From Candidatus Obscuribacterales bacterium (GTDB lineage: Bacteria > Cyanobacteriota > Vampirovibrionia > Obscuribacterales > Obscuribacteraceae): 47,596 nt of DNA. The notes beneath the pieces are model-generated. The model saw nothing but the letters and a program-made list of their open reading frames with translations. It was not told the DNA's origin and searched no databases. Below are positions 1-8,348 of the stretch, piece after piece. The stretch is taken from NCBI GenBank assembly GCA_020050835.1, contig JAGVKB010000019.1, positions 1 to 47,596 on the forward strand, in the 5' to 3' direction. Position 1 is the stretch's first letter. Every line of letters starts with the position of its first letter. The translations under genes and the position numbers were made by a program.

Positions 1-354
1 CAGTCTGTTGTCTTGGTAAACACAGATTCTGAGCCAACTGGCAGGGCTTTTGTACTGTTTCGAAAATTACTTTGGTATCACTTCCGTGAATAATCCGGGC
101 AACTTACTTATACTATATGCATTAAGAGCATTTTGAAAACAAAAACATTGTTAGTTGGACTCTTTGAAAACCGGTCGTTGGCGGAGCCGGGGTCAGAAGA
201 CCACACGGCTCCGCCAACTTGAAACTGCAGACTGCAGCTTCAGACCGGACCGCCTCTGCTTAAACGAAAGCCCCTGCCAGGAAGCATTTCATCGAAGCAG
301 AGCGGTCTTTGTCAGCGATACGCAGACGACACCGAGCGGCTAGAGAGCAGCCGC
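1..354. other. Non-coding DNA downstream of the serpin gene
   Basis: I see no convincing gene here. The first 170 bases are AT-rich. A perfect 13-bp inverted repeat (177-189 with 206-218, 16-nt loop) lies downstream of the minus-strand serpin gene and may end its transcript, although no clear T-run follows on that strand. A smaller repeat of GAGCGGCT type (about 334-355) overlaps the serpin stop codon. Confidence 0.5.
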
Positions 355-1485
355 TTAGGGATTGACGACGACGCCGTTGAACAGGACGGCGCCGGTCGTT
401 TCGTCGGCCAGGACGGCCACGAACGGCTTGTCCACCCGCATCGTCCAGCTCATCGACAGGCATTCCAGTACCATCGTGACGGCGGTCACCGCTGCGGCTT
501 CGCCGCCTTCCTCGTCGAACTTGGCGAAGGTCTTGTGCTTCACCTCGCCGATGTGGAGCGACTTGTCCGCGTTGCTCATGCCAGTGAAGTCCGCGGCGCC
601 GCTGTCGAACGCGTCGCTCATGCCGAGGGACTTCAGCGTCTCGTTGAGACTCGCGTCGTAGTCGAGCTCGAAGCGGGGCAGCCACAGGTGGCCTTCCGAT
701 TCGCGGAGCCGGCCGCAGGCGGACAGGAACTTGGCGCCGTCGAGCTTGGACAGCACGTCGTTGACGGTCTTGCCCTCCTCCGGCAGGATGACGTAGAGGC
801 TGATCCGCTTGGCCTGGCCGAACGGCAGGGCGACCATCTGGAAGCCGGCCTCGCGATCGACGGTGTAGCGCATGTCGGCGTTGCGGTACATGAGCGGGTG
901 GCTCTTGCTGCCGCCGGCCGCCGCGAACGGCTGGTCGGAGGTCTGGTCCTTGTCGAACTTGTTGGTCCATTCACCCTTGAAGTAGACGGCGTTGAGCAGG
1001 AACATCACCGCCAGCGGGTCGATCTCGTCCAGGATCTTGTCGATCTTGCCGTTGGTGTTGTCGCTGCACCACTTGTTGATCTCTTCGAGCGTCTCGGGCG
1101 CGGCGAAGTCGGAGACATTGACGGCCGACTTGAAGTACTTCCAGTTGGTGGTCAGGAAGTCCGGCTCGAACTCGAAGCCTTCCTTCGCCCAGAGCGCGTT
1201 GGCGATCGCCAGCTTCACGCCGAGCTTGCTGCCCTTGAGCTCGGCCAGCAGGTTGGCGTAGGCCTGATTGTTGGCCGCGTTCTTGTCGCCGCCGTCGCTC
1301 AGACCGAGCGACGACAGCATGCCGGCCAGCGTCTGGCCACGGGCGCCGTTGGCGGTCATGGCCAGGGCCACCGAAAGCGAAATCGGCGAAACGAGCACGT
1401 TTTCGCCCGGGTGCGCGGCGACTTCCTTCTTGAGGACATTGAAGCCGAACTGGGCCGTCGGAGCGGAGTTGTTCTTGTTGCTCAT
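355..1485 (-). CDS. Serpin family protein (cytoplasmic)
   Basis: Serpin of 376 residues, the normal length of the serpin core. Serpins trap serine or cysteine proteases by a suicide conformational change. The N-terminal half shows the family pattern (NVLVSPISLSVALAMTANGARG, then LLNAVYFKGEWTNKFD), and the C-terminus has the usual strand ending VLFNGVVVNP. The reactive-loop hinge EEGGEAAAVT lies at about residues 325-334, so small P12-P9 residues allow loop insertion and an inhibitory role is likely. P14 is Gly rather than Thr or Ser. Counting from the hinge gives P1 = Glu341; counting back from the VDKPF strand suggests Leu343-Ser344, because the loop is about two residues longer than in alpha-1-antitrypsin. 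There is no signal peptide, so the target should be an intracellular protease. The start is supported by an AAAGGAAG site. It is the last gene of a minus-strand group with the zinc-ribbon and DUF4139 genes. Confidence 0.93.
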   Translation of the reverse strand: MSNKNNSAPTAQFGFNVLKKEVAAHPGENVLVSPISLSVALAMTANGARGQTLAGMLSSLGLSDGGDKNAANNQAYANLLAELKGSKLGVKLAIANALWAKEGFEFEPDFLTTNWKYFKSAVNVSDFAAPETLEEINKWCSDNTNGKIDKILDEIDPLAVMFLLNAVYFKGEWTNKFDKDQTSDQPFAAAGGSKSHPLMYRNADMRYTVDREAGFQMVALPFGQAKRISLYVILPEEGKTVNDVLSKLDGAKFLSACGRLRESEGHLWLPRFELDYDASLNETLKSLGMSDAFDSGAADFTGMSNADKSLHIGEVKHKTFAKFDEEGGEAAAVTAVTMVLECLSMSWTMRVDKPFVAVLADETTGAVLFNGVVVNP

Positions 1486-1522
1486 GATAGGTTCTTCCTT
1501 TCGTGGGTGGACACGTTCGCTA

Positions 1523-1551
1523 TTAGCCGGCTCTAAATAGAGGCCGGCTAA
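1523..1551 (-). other. Hairpin in the serpin leader
   Basis: A perfect 9-bp inverted repeat (TTAGCCGGC at 1523-1531 with its complement at 1543-1551) lies 37 nt upstream of the serpin start codon. It could be a leader structure or the end of the upstream zinc-ribbon transcript. Confidence 0.5.
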
Positions 1552-1618
1552 ATAACTCGGGGCTGGGTAGCACCGCCCATGGTGTTGGACGCATGCCTTG
1601 AGAGAGAGGAAAGGCCGA

Positions 1619-1651
1619 CGCGAGCAGCACGCTGTTACGCGGCTGCTCGCG
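1619..1651 (-). terminator. Terminator-like hairpin after the zinc-ribbon gene
   Basis: A 10-bp perfect stem (CGCGAGCAGC at 1619-1628 with 1642-1651) and a 13-nt loop sit about 20 nt beyond the stop codon of the zinc-ribbon gene. On the minus strand it is followed by a pyrimidine-rich stretch (CCTTTCCTCTCTC) rather than a pure T-run, so terminator function is only probable. Confidence 0.45.
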
Positions 1652-1671
1652 CGGCGCCGGTTTCGGCCGGA

Positions 1672-1887
1672 CTAGGTTGCCGGCAAAAGGCCTTTGGCCA
1701 CGAGCTCCGCTTTGACCTGAGTCACCAGCGGCCGGTCGGGCAGGGCGGTCGGCAGCGCTTGCCCGCAGCTGGTGCAGGGCTTGAGCTGTTGCAGGAGCGC
1801 CAGCCTGACTCCCTCGCGCGGGGAGTTGTGCGGGCGATTGCGGTGACCGCAATGACAGTAAATGTAGAACGGTTTCCAGACAGCCAT
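1672..1887 (-). CDS. Small zinc-ribbon-like protein
   Basis: Protein of 71 residues. Three cysteines and nearby histidines (CHCGHRNRPH at about residues 11-20, then CTSCG at about 38-42) could bind one metal as a small zinc ribbon or rubredoxin-like knuckle. A strong AAAGGAG site lies 7 nt before the ATG, which supports a real gene despite its size. It sits between the DUF4139 and serpin genes on the same strand with 140-190 nt spacers, each carrying a hairpin. I do not recognise the family. It may bind nucleic acid or act as a regulatory adaptor, but that is inference. Confidence 0.7.
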   Translation of the reverse strand: MAVWKPFYIYCHCGHRNRPHNSPREGVRLALLQQLKPCTSCGQALPTALPDRPLVTQVKAELVAKGLLPAT

Positions 1888-1924
1888 CGGTAAGCTCCTT
1901 TCAAATGGGTTCGTTGGATCGCCA

Positions 1925-1972
1925 ATGCGAAAAACACCGTTGGGAGCTCGAATCGCTCCGAGCTCCCAACGG
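1925..1972 (-). terminator. Intrinsic terminator of the DUF4139 gene
   Basis: A perfect 14-bp stem (CCGTTGGGAGCTCG at 1937-1950 with 1959-1972, 8-nt loop) is followed on the minus strand by TGTTTTTCG. This is a textbook rho-independent terminator, located 53 nt beyond the stop codon at 2026. It also lies 49 nt upstream of the zinc-ribbon start. Confidence 0.85.
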
Positions 1973-2025
1973 CTCGACTTGCAGTTAGCGATCGCGCACG
2001 CCCACCGGTGGCGCCTGCGGACCGC

Positions 2026-3567
2026 TTAGTTGACCGGCACCTTCACGACGTAGGTGACCGTCTCTTCGGCACCGGCCGCCAGCGCGACCGTGGTCTCGTG
2101 CGCAGCGCCCGAGACGAGCTGGAACTTCGAGCCCTTCTGGAGCTCGCCGTACTGGTCGAACATCTCCTCGACGATCAGCTTGGCGTCCCGCCGGGAGCGG
2201 TTGGTCAGCTTCACTTCGCAGGTGCGCAGCTCGAACTTCTGCTCCTCCTCCTCGCTGTAGCCGGGGTTGCCGGGCTTCGCCCTGGCCTTGCCCCCCTTGC
2301 CCTTCTCGGTCACCTTCTCGACCTTGGTGACGGTGACCTCGGCCAGCACGTCGATGGCGTTGGTGAAGTAGACCGAAGCCTCCTCGCCGACCGGCAGGTC
2401 GCCGAGGCTGCCCTGACCGGTCTGCAGCGAGCGGCTGGCGTTGTCCCCCTTCTCCCGCACCGACAGCACGGCCGCCGGCAGCGTCTGGTTGATCGGACCG
2501 CCCTCTTCGTTCTTGAACTTCAGGTAGGCGGCGACGGCGCGCTTGCCATTGGCCTGACCGGCGTTGTACCACCACCGATTGCGCAGGTTGAGCCGGTACT
2601 CCTGCTCCACCGGCACGTCGTCGGCCCGGAAGAAGGTGACGGTCTTCTGGCTCTTGTCCTTCAGGTTGTACTCGCCGGGCAGCACGTACAGCTTGACGTC
2701 ACCGGCGTTGACCTGGGCGGCGTTGACGGAGCGAGCCCGCTTCGGCATCGGAGCAGCGGCCAGCCCCAGGCTCTCGTAGCCGCCGCCGGCCTCACCAATG
2801 TCGTCCTGCGGCGAACCGGTCTGGCCCTGGACCAGGATGATGCGGGCGCCCCACCAGTCGACACTCGAGTTGTTGGGCAGGTTGACGACGCCCTTGATGC
2901 TGGCCATGCCGGTCTGCCGGTCGAGCTCGACCTCGTAGGCGCGGTTCCAGCTGAGCCCGCGCGTCGACAGGCGCAGATCGGCCAGGTACTCGCCCGCCTT
3001 GTCGGCCGCGGCCGTCAGCAGCACCGCCGGACTGGTCCGGAAGTTGCTCGGCATGCACGGGTACTTGATGCGCACGACGTCGTTGATCTTCTCCGGCTTG
3101 GCGTTGTCGTTGTTGCCGACCTGCAGCTCGACGGTCGAGCCATTGTCAGCCAGCAGCCGCCCGCGAGCGGTGGCCAGCTTGTTGTTGCCGGCGCGGTACT
3201 CGACCTCGACCTCCAGATTCTGCAAGTGGTGCGACATCCCGCCCGACTGGCAGGTGGGCGGCTCGTAGTTGACCTCGACTTCGGTCACGTCGCCGGGACC
3301 GCCGTTGATGCCGTCGAGGCGCAGGCTGCCGGCCACGAAGTTGTTCTCGTCCGGGAGCCCGAGGATCTCGATCTCCTTGGCGCCGGCGGGCAGGTTGAGC
3401 TTGGCGTCGCCGAGCACTTCGGCCCAACCGCCGTTGTGGATGACGAGCGTGACGTTGGACAGGTACGGGCGGTCGTCCAGCCTCGGGCTGGTGCGACTCG
3501 GCTGGCCCACGAGCTTCTTGGCGGAAGACTTGGCGGACGGCTTGGCGGAACGAGACTTGTTCGGCAT
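2026..3567 (-). CDS. DUF4139 domain-containing protein
   Basis: Protein of 513 residues. I chose the start MPNKSRSAK at 3567 because AGGAGAGG precedes it; an in-frame upstream ATG at 3615 has no such site. After a Lys/Ser-rich basic N-terminus (residues 1-30), an N-terminal beta domain matches the region that precedes DUF4139. The DUF4139 core carries the typical GLSWNRAYEVELDR and NNSSVDWWGARIILVQG signatures at about residues 210-260. The C-terminus has a beta-rich ending typical of the family (LTNRSRRDAKLIVEEMFD, then EETVTYVVKVPVN). Family members are predicted beta-sandwich proteins, some called mucoidy inhibitor A-like, and none has a well-established enzymatic role. This copy lacks a signal peptide and the usual coiled coil. 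An intrinsic terminator follows. Confidence 0.85.
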   Translation of the reverse strand: MPNKSRSAKPSAKSSAKKLVGQPSRTSPRLDDRPYLSNVTLVIHNGGWAEVLGDAKLNLPAGAKEIEILGLPDENNFVAGSLRLDGINGGPGDVTEVEVNYEPPTCQSGGMSHHLQNLEVEVEYRAGNNKLATARGRLLADNGSTVELQVGNNDNAKPEKINDVVRIKYPCMPSNFRTSPAVLLTAAADKAGEYLADLRLSTRGLSWNRAYEVELDRQTGMASIKGVVNLPNNSSVDWWGARIILVQGQTGSPQDDIGEAGGGYESLGLAAAPMPKRARSVNAAQVNAGDVKLYVLPGEYNLKDKSQKTVTFFRADDVPVEQEYRLNLRNRWWYNAGQANGKRAVAAYLKFKNEEGGPINQTLPAAVLSVREKGDNASRSLQTGQGSLGDLPVGEEASVYFTNAIDVLAEVTVTKVEKVTEKGKGGKARAKPGNPGYSEEEEQKFELRTCEVKLTNRSRRDAKLIVEEMFDQYGELQKGSKFQLVSGAAHETTVALAAGAEETVTYVVKVPVN

Positions 3568-4637
3568 GATTCTACCTCTCCTACTGGGAGTTTGCCTCCG
3601 CCGGCGGTGACACAATTGCCACGGGCGGAGGGACGCGGACTGGCAAGACGACAGGTTGTCCTGCCGTTGTTAATCTGTTTCAGCACGCTGCCTCGACTAA
3701 GTAGATTCGCTCGCGCAAGCTTGGGAAACCAGCACACTTGTCCTGTTCGTCTAGAAGCAGCGCACAGTTGCACCGATGCCAGCCGGAAAGGGAGATGGAG
3801 TGTGGGTTGATACCAGAGCTTAGAGAGAGCGTTTCTTCCTAGTAAATGCGAGTGAAACAGATATACAGACAACCTAACGATCGTTGCCGTGCCCGTTCAA
3901 TGAAACGAATCCTATTGTTTCAGACCTCTTTACGGTCGCTTCGGCGACGCTCCTCCAATCTAAAGACGGTTTGCCGGTTGCCTTGCAACAGCACTATGGA
4001 AGCAGCAAAACTCGGCGGGAAGAGCGTGCTTGGCCAGCAATTACAAATCGAAATCCTTCCTAAATTTGAGCGCTTTGGGTTAGCGCAGCTGACCCACCGT
4101 CTAATCAACTGCATCACGTTATGCACAACGTCCGGCCAGTAGCTGCTTGAGCAATACCGCTGCTGGCTTGTCTAACTGGTGTAACTCGCTTAACTTACTT
4201 AGGTTCTTGCCGAAATTCTCGACTCTCTGCGGCGAGTCGATTAGTCGAAACAATCCAACCCTTTGCTGTGTAATCTCCCACCATCGAAATCACCGCTTCG
4301 ATCATTATTCGGTCTGCCATATTTCTACAATTTTTATTGAATTAGCAGACCACTATGATTTAGCCTCCGATCACACAAGTCAAGAAAATGCGAATCCCAG
4401 GAAACCCAATCCCGATCTAGCGCCGCCTTAACAGTAACCATCCAGCCAGAGTCAATCAGCCCTCGCGACAGCCTGCGCGGTGGTATTGAATTCACCGCCC
4501 GGGGCGACACTCTCAATTTTCAAGATGATCACCACCGGTCCTGGACGCGCCGATCGGACCCAACTGCTCTCGCTCGACCAGCTCTTCAAATCCGGCCAGA
4601 TCAAACACAACCGAAGGAGTAGAAAAGGAGGTGCATC
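3568..4637. other. Long non-coding interval between divergent genes
   Basis: About 1.07 kb separates the minus-strand DUF4139 gene from the plus-strand sugar transferase. Open frames of up to 98 codons exist but lack ribosome binding sites and coding-like composition. The composition is visibly more AT-rich than in neighbouring genes. Promoters for both flanking genes must lie here, but I could not pick out convincing -35/-10 pairs. Confidence 0.5.
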
Positions 4638-5381
4638 ATGCACCACTGCCTGCCTGTAACGGACTCGACTGCATCGAGCCAGCCGAACCTCCAAGTGCTC
4701 GAACTGTTCCACCTCATTCCCGAACCGCTGCCGACTAAGCAAGCTCTGATCTGGGCCTTTTCCGCCAAACGCTGGTTCGATCTACTATTCTCAACGGGCG
4801 CGCTCGCGCTCTTACTGCCGGTAATGGCTGTCGTTATCCTCCTGGTTCGACTGAGCGGACCGGGACCAATCTTTTACACGCAAACGCGCGTCGGGCGCAG
4901 AGGAAAGCTCTTTACGATTTTCAAGTTTCGCACGATGCGAAATAGAGTAGACCATCTAGGCTGCACATCCACGGAAGGCGATCCGCGCGTCACGACGATT
5001 GGAAGAATCCTTCGCCGCACAAAGATAGACGAGCTTCCCCAGCTCTGGAATGTCATTCGCGGCGAGATGTCGTTGATCGGCCCACGACCGCTTTCACTGG
5101 ACGAGACACATCAGATTCTAGAAAGCGGAATGCCCGCTCTTTATCCGGGCTTGATTCCCCAAACATTGCCTGGACTGACCGGGCTCGAGCAAGTGCACAG
5201 GAGAAGCAGCCTAACCTATCGAGACCGTTTTCTGCTCAATCACCAGTACGAGCGTGATGTGTGCTGCCGCAACGACGCCTTAATCCTACTCTGGACAATC
5301 CTAATGTACAAATCAGTGCCACTGGCCACCGGACTGACTTTTATGGCCACGGTAGCAGGCACACTCTGGTTTTTAACCTGA
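4638..5381 (+). CDS. Undecaprenyl-phosphate sugar phosphotransferase (bacterial sugar transferase family)
   Basis: Monotopic initiating glycosyltransferase (Pfam bacterial sugar transferase, WbaP/RfbP C-terminal type), 247 residues. It transfers a sugar-1-phosphate from a nucleotide sugar to undecaprenyl phosphate, the first step of exopolysaccharide, capsule or O-antigen building. The sequence shows KRWFDLLFS followed by the re-entrant hydrophobic segment (about residues 43-75), GPGPIFYTQTRVGRRGKLF, FKFRTM, and the catalytic Asp-Glu pair in KIDELPQLWNV with MSLIGPRP. It is the short form, without the N-terminal multi-span region of full WbaP. AAGGAGG lies 6 nt before the ATG. No other polysaccharide gene is adjacent, so it is an orphan initiating enzyme. 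Composition is lower in GC than the flanking clusters, which may reflect transfer. Confidence 0.93.
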   Translation: MHHCLPVTDSTASSQPNLQVLELFHLIPEPLPTKQALIWAFSAKRWFDLLFSTGALALLLPVMAVVILLVRLSGPGPIFYTQTRVGRRGKLFTIFKFRTMRNRVDHLGCTSTEGDPRVTTIGRILRRTKIDELPQLWNVIRGEMSLIGPRPLSLDETHQILESGMPALYPGLIPQTLPGLTGLEQVHRRSSLTYRDRFLLNHQYERDVCCRNDALILLWTILMYKSVPLATGLTFMATVAGTLWFLT

Positions 5382-5448
5382 GCATAATTCGCCCAACACT
5401 AACCACACCAACCGCTGGCCATCGCTCATTAGCAGGAGTACCTGAGAT

Positions 5449-6138
5449 ATGCTCAATACCTTCATGCAGAAGATGCTCTGCTTACTTCCACCCGGTCGAA
5501 AGCAATACGCGCCTGTTCCAGCAAGCTTTTGTCCACCGACAGTACAAGAGATTAACTTGCCCACCGAAGATCTCGGAATACAAATGCATGAACGCATGCT
5601 GTCAGCTCGAGATCGTATTAACGAGGTGCGCCGGCAGCAAGCCTGGCACACGGCCGCAAGAACGCTAACGGAATTTTTGAGGCTGCTTCCCCAGGCAGCC
5701 GATCATGGATTTGGTAAACTCGCCGCCCTGAAGTGGTGCAGCTACGAGCTTACCGAAAGTGGGGATGTCGTACTCAAGGACGCGGCAGCGATGGTCTATC
5801 GGTGGCTCCAACTGGCTGGGCTCAATCCATCCGTCGAGCTTCGCCCACACCGCAACTCGGCCGAGCTCAAAAACTGCGTGGTAGTCGCTCACTGGGAGAC
5901 GACTTTCGACCCAACCGATCCGGCCGTCCCTGATCTGGATGAGACCGTACGGCGAAGTAACACTCCGATTATTGTGCTCATGCCGCTGATCATTAACGTT
6001 GAGATCGCCAATCGGCCAGAAGTAATAGAAGTCGGCAAGAACCAGCCGATGGAGAGCGTCGAGCCATCCGCCGGTCTGATTGAAATCGACAACCAAACAG
6101 ATACTCCGGCACGGCACAACAGCGACGCCGGCAGGTAG
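5449..6138 (+). CDS. Hypothetical protein paired with the sugar transferase
   Basis: Protein of 229 residues of unknown function. AGGAG lies 10 nt before the ATG, and the gene starts 67 nt after the sugar transferase stop on the same strand, so co-transcription is likely. It has no signal peptide or clear membrane span. The central part (residues 50-130) is predicted mostly helical (HTAARTLTEFLRLLPQAADHG). A hydrophobic beta-like stretch, PIIVLMPLIINVEIAN, lies near residue 175, and the C-terminal 40 residues are polar and probably disordered. I recognise no catalytic motif. It could be an accessory factor for the transferase, but only proximity suggests that. Confidence 0.65.
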   Translation: MLNTFMQKMLCLLPPGRKQYAPVPASFCPPTVQEINLPTEDLGIQMHERMLSARDRINEVRRQQAWHTAARTLTEFLRLLPQAADHGFGKLAALKWCSYELTESGDVVLKDAAAMVYRWLQLAGLNPSVELRPHRNSAELKNCVVVAHWETTFDPTDPAVPDLDETVRRSNTPIIVLMPLIINVEIANRPEVIEVGKNQPMESVEPSAGLIEIDNQTDTPARHNSDAGR

Positions 6139-6153
6139 GCTGCCAGATCAGGC

Positions 6154-6195
6154 GGGCAGGGAGCGAGTTCGCCAGCAATAACTGGCTCCCTGCCC
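6154..6195 (+). other. Hairpin after the orphan gene
   Basis: A perfect 11-bp repeat (GGGCAGGGAGC at 6154-6164 with 6185-6195) begins 15 nt after the stop codon at 6138. It is followed by AGCTTTG and has no long T-run. It may protect the 3' end or help termination together with the true terminator downstream. Confidence 0.5.
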
Positions 6196-6284
6196 AGCTT
6201 TGACCAGCCGCCGCGAACTCGAATTCTTAACTGGCGAACCGGCGTATGCAGTAAGTTCGCAGCGCTTTTAGTCAACTGGTCCCA

Positions 6285-6351
6285 GGGAGGCCTTTCCAGC
6301 CTTCCTTTTTTCACGCAAACTACTACTGCGTTCTATAGTTCTTTTTTTTTT
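6285..6351 (+). terminator. Plus-strand intrinsic terminator with a second T-tract
   Basis: The stem GGGAGGC (6285-6291) pairs with GCCTTCC (6299-6305), including one G-U pair, and runs straight into six T residues (6306-6311). A further run of ten T residues lies at 6342-6351. This should end the sugar transferase/orphan transcript before the convergent TerC gene. Confidence 0.7.
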
Positions 6352-6384
6352 CTACAAGAAATGGAGACCTGTTGTGGCGAGATA

Positions 6385-6440
6385 GAAAAAACAGCGCAGG
6401 CGGCGCGGCGATCCGGTCGGGGATCGCACACACCGCCTGC
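6385..6440 (-). terminator. Intrinsic terminator of the TerC gene
   Basis: The outer stem GCAGGCGG (6396-6403) pairs with CCGCCTGC (6433-6440), and an inner GCGATCC/GGATCGC pair extends it. On the minus strand the structure is followed within a few bases by TTTTTT (6386-6391). It lies just beyond the TerC stop codon at 6451. Confidence 0.8.
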
Positions 6441-6450
6441 ACCAATCAGC

Positions 6451-7173
<723 letters not shown>

Positions 7174-7222
7174 GGCTCACTCCTCTGAAACAGTTCAGTT
7201 CTGATTGACTTACGCTTCTGAC

Positions 7223-7308
7223 AAAAAAAACACCTGGCCTGACAAGCCAACCGTAACGCTGCATTCGCGAGAGCTGTTCGCCCCCGGTCAGGCAGCGTTA
7301 CGGCCAGC
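7223..7308 (-). terminator. Strong terminator between the SDR and TerC genes
   Basis: On the minus strand a perfect 12-bp repeat (7251-7262 with 7292-7303) is nested inside a CTGG/CCAG closing helix (7304-7307 with 7234-7237), followed by TGTTTTTTTT (eight T residues, 7223-7230). The structure begins six bases after the SDR stop codon. It could terminate SDR transcription or act as an attenuator in the TerC leader. I see no yybP-ykoY manganese riboswitch consensus. Confidence 0.75.
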
Positions 7309-7313
7309 TACTT

Positions 7314-8246
7314 TCAGTCCTGAAGCTCCATCAATCCCCTGGACAGCCCAGCGCCACCATCGGCGGTGAGGCAATGTCCCTGGATGTATTCGGCATCCTT
7401 CGAACAGAGGAAGACGACCAGCTGGGCCATCTCCTCAGGCGAGGTCAGGCGCCCGAGCGGCACGCGCGAGCGGATTTTCTCCTGCATTTCGGGCGTGTTG
7501 TACATCAGGTTCTTGGAGGCGTTCTCGGTGACCATGGCGCCCGGAGCCATTGCATTGACCCGGATGCCATAGCGTCCCCACTCGCCAGCCAGGGTCTTGG
7601 TCATCACCAACACGCCCGCCTTGGCGGAAGCGGAGTGCACCACTCCCGGTGCGCCGCTTTCGGCATAGTTGGCGACGATGTTGACCACACTGCCGCGCCG
7701 CTGCTTGATCATCTCGGCAGCGACAGCCCTGGTGCAGTAGAAAGTGCCGTTGAGCACGATACCGACAACGGCATTCCAGCCATTGGGGGTCAACTTTTCC
7801 GCCGGAACAAAGAAGTTGCCGGCTGCGTTGTTGACCAGGATATCGATGCGCCCGAAGCGTTCGACCGCCTGACGCACCATCGCGTCGACCTGGGCGGTAT
7901 CACGAACATCGGTCGAGATGGCAAGAGCGGTGCCGCCGGCCGCTTCGATCTCGGTGACGACCTTCTTCAGCTTTTCGAGATCGCGACTGGTGATCACGAC
8001 AGAAGCGCCGCGAGCAGCGAGATTCTTGGCGATCTCCCTGCCGAGCCCACTGCCACCACCGGTGATGATCGCCACCTGACCGGCAAAATCCTTGCCGGCT
8101 GCGGCGCCGGAGCTGGGCGGGCTGGGGGCCGGAGGCGGTGCGGACGGAAGCGCCTTACGGGCTCCGCGTCCCATGCTCCAGACCCAGATGAGAAACAAGG
8201 CATTGAAAACGACCAGGGCGATCAGGAGGATAGCGATGAAATTCAT
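7314..8246 (-). CDS. SDR family oxidoreductase, 2,4-dienoyl-CoA reductase-like, membrane-anchored
   Basis: Short-chain dehydrogenase of 310 residues, with the start at MNFIAILLIA (8246) preceded by GGGAGAG. Residues 3-24 form one hydrophobic helix with positive charges just after it (MGRGARK), so the enzyme domain should face the cytosol. A Pro/Ser-rich linker follows. The Rossmann motif TGGGSGLG (about residues 61-68), the NNAAGN motif and C-terminal LTADGG are clear. The active-site region reads VANYAESGAPGVVHSASAKAG: it has Ser-x-Ser-Ala-Lys where classical SDRs have Tyr-x-x-x-Lys. Loss of that Tyr is typical of 2,4-dienoyl-CoA reductases, which also match the rest of the sequence (VPLGRLTSPEEMAQLVVFL). 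A role in unsaturated fatty-acid metabolism using NADPH is inferred. It lies 102 nt downstream of the HNH gene. Confidence 0.85.
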   Translation of the reverse strand: MNFIAILLIALVVFNALFLIWVWSMGRGARKALPSAPPPAPSPPSSGAAAGKDFAGQVAIITGGGSGLGREIAKNLAARGASVVITSRDLEKLKKVVTEIEAAGGTALAISTDVRDTAQVDAMVRQAVERFGRIDILVNNAAGNFFVPAEKLTPNGWNAVVGIVLNGTFYCTRAVAAEMIKQRRGSVVNIVANYAESGAPGVVHSASAKAGVLVMTKTLAGEWGRYGIRVNAMAPGAMVTENASKNLMYNTPEMQEKIRSRVPLGRLTSPEEMAQLVVFLCSKDAEYIQGHCLTADGGAGLSRGLMELQD

Positions 8247-8348
8247 TTGTTCTCTCCCTTCGGAGTGAGTGTTGTTTGTGGGATCTGCCGGCCGCTCAGT
8301 GAAAGCAGACCAGCGGAGAGAGCCAGGTTGAATCCCAGCTCGAGACAA

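Noticed and set aside
2008-3810. A 600-codon plus-strand open frame opposite the DUF4139 gene
   Set aside because: Antisense shadow with skewed composition and no family resemblance. The minus-strand frame has clear DUF4139 signatures and a terminator.
3846-4431. Open frames of 94-98 codons in the interval before the sugar transferase
   Set aside because: No ribosome binding sites, no recognisable domains and non-coding-like composition.
7174-7313. yybP-ykoY manganese riboswitch upstream of TerC
   Set aside because: The leader holds a terminator hairpin only. I could not find the conserved loop sequences of that riboswitch.
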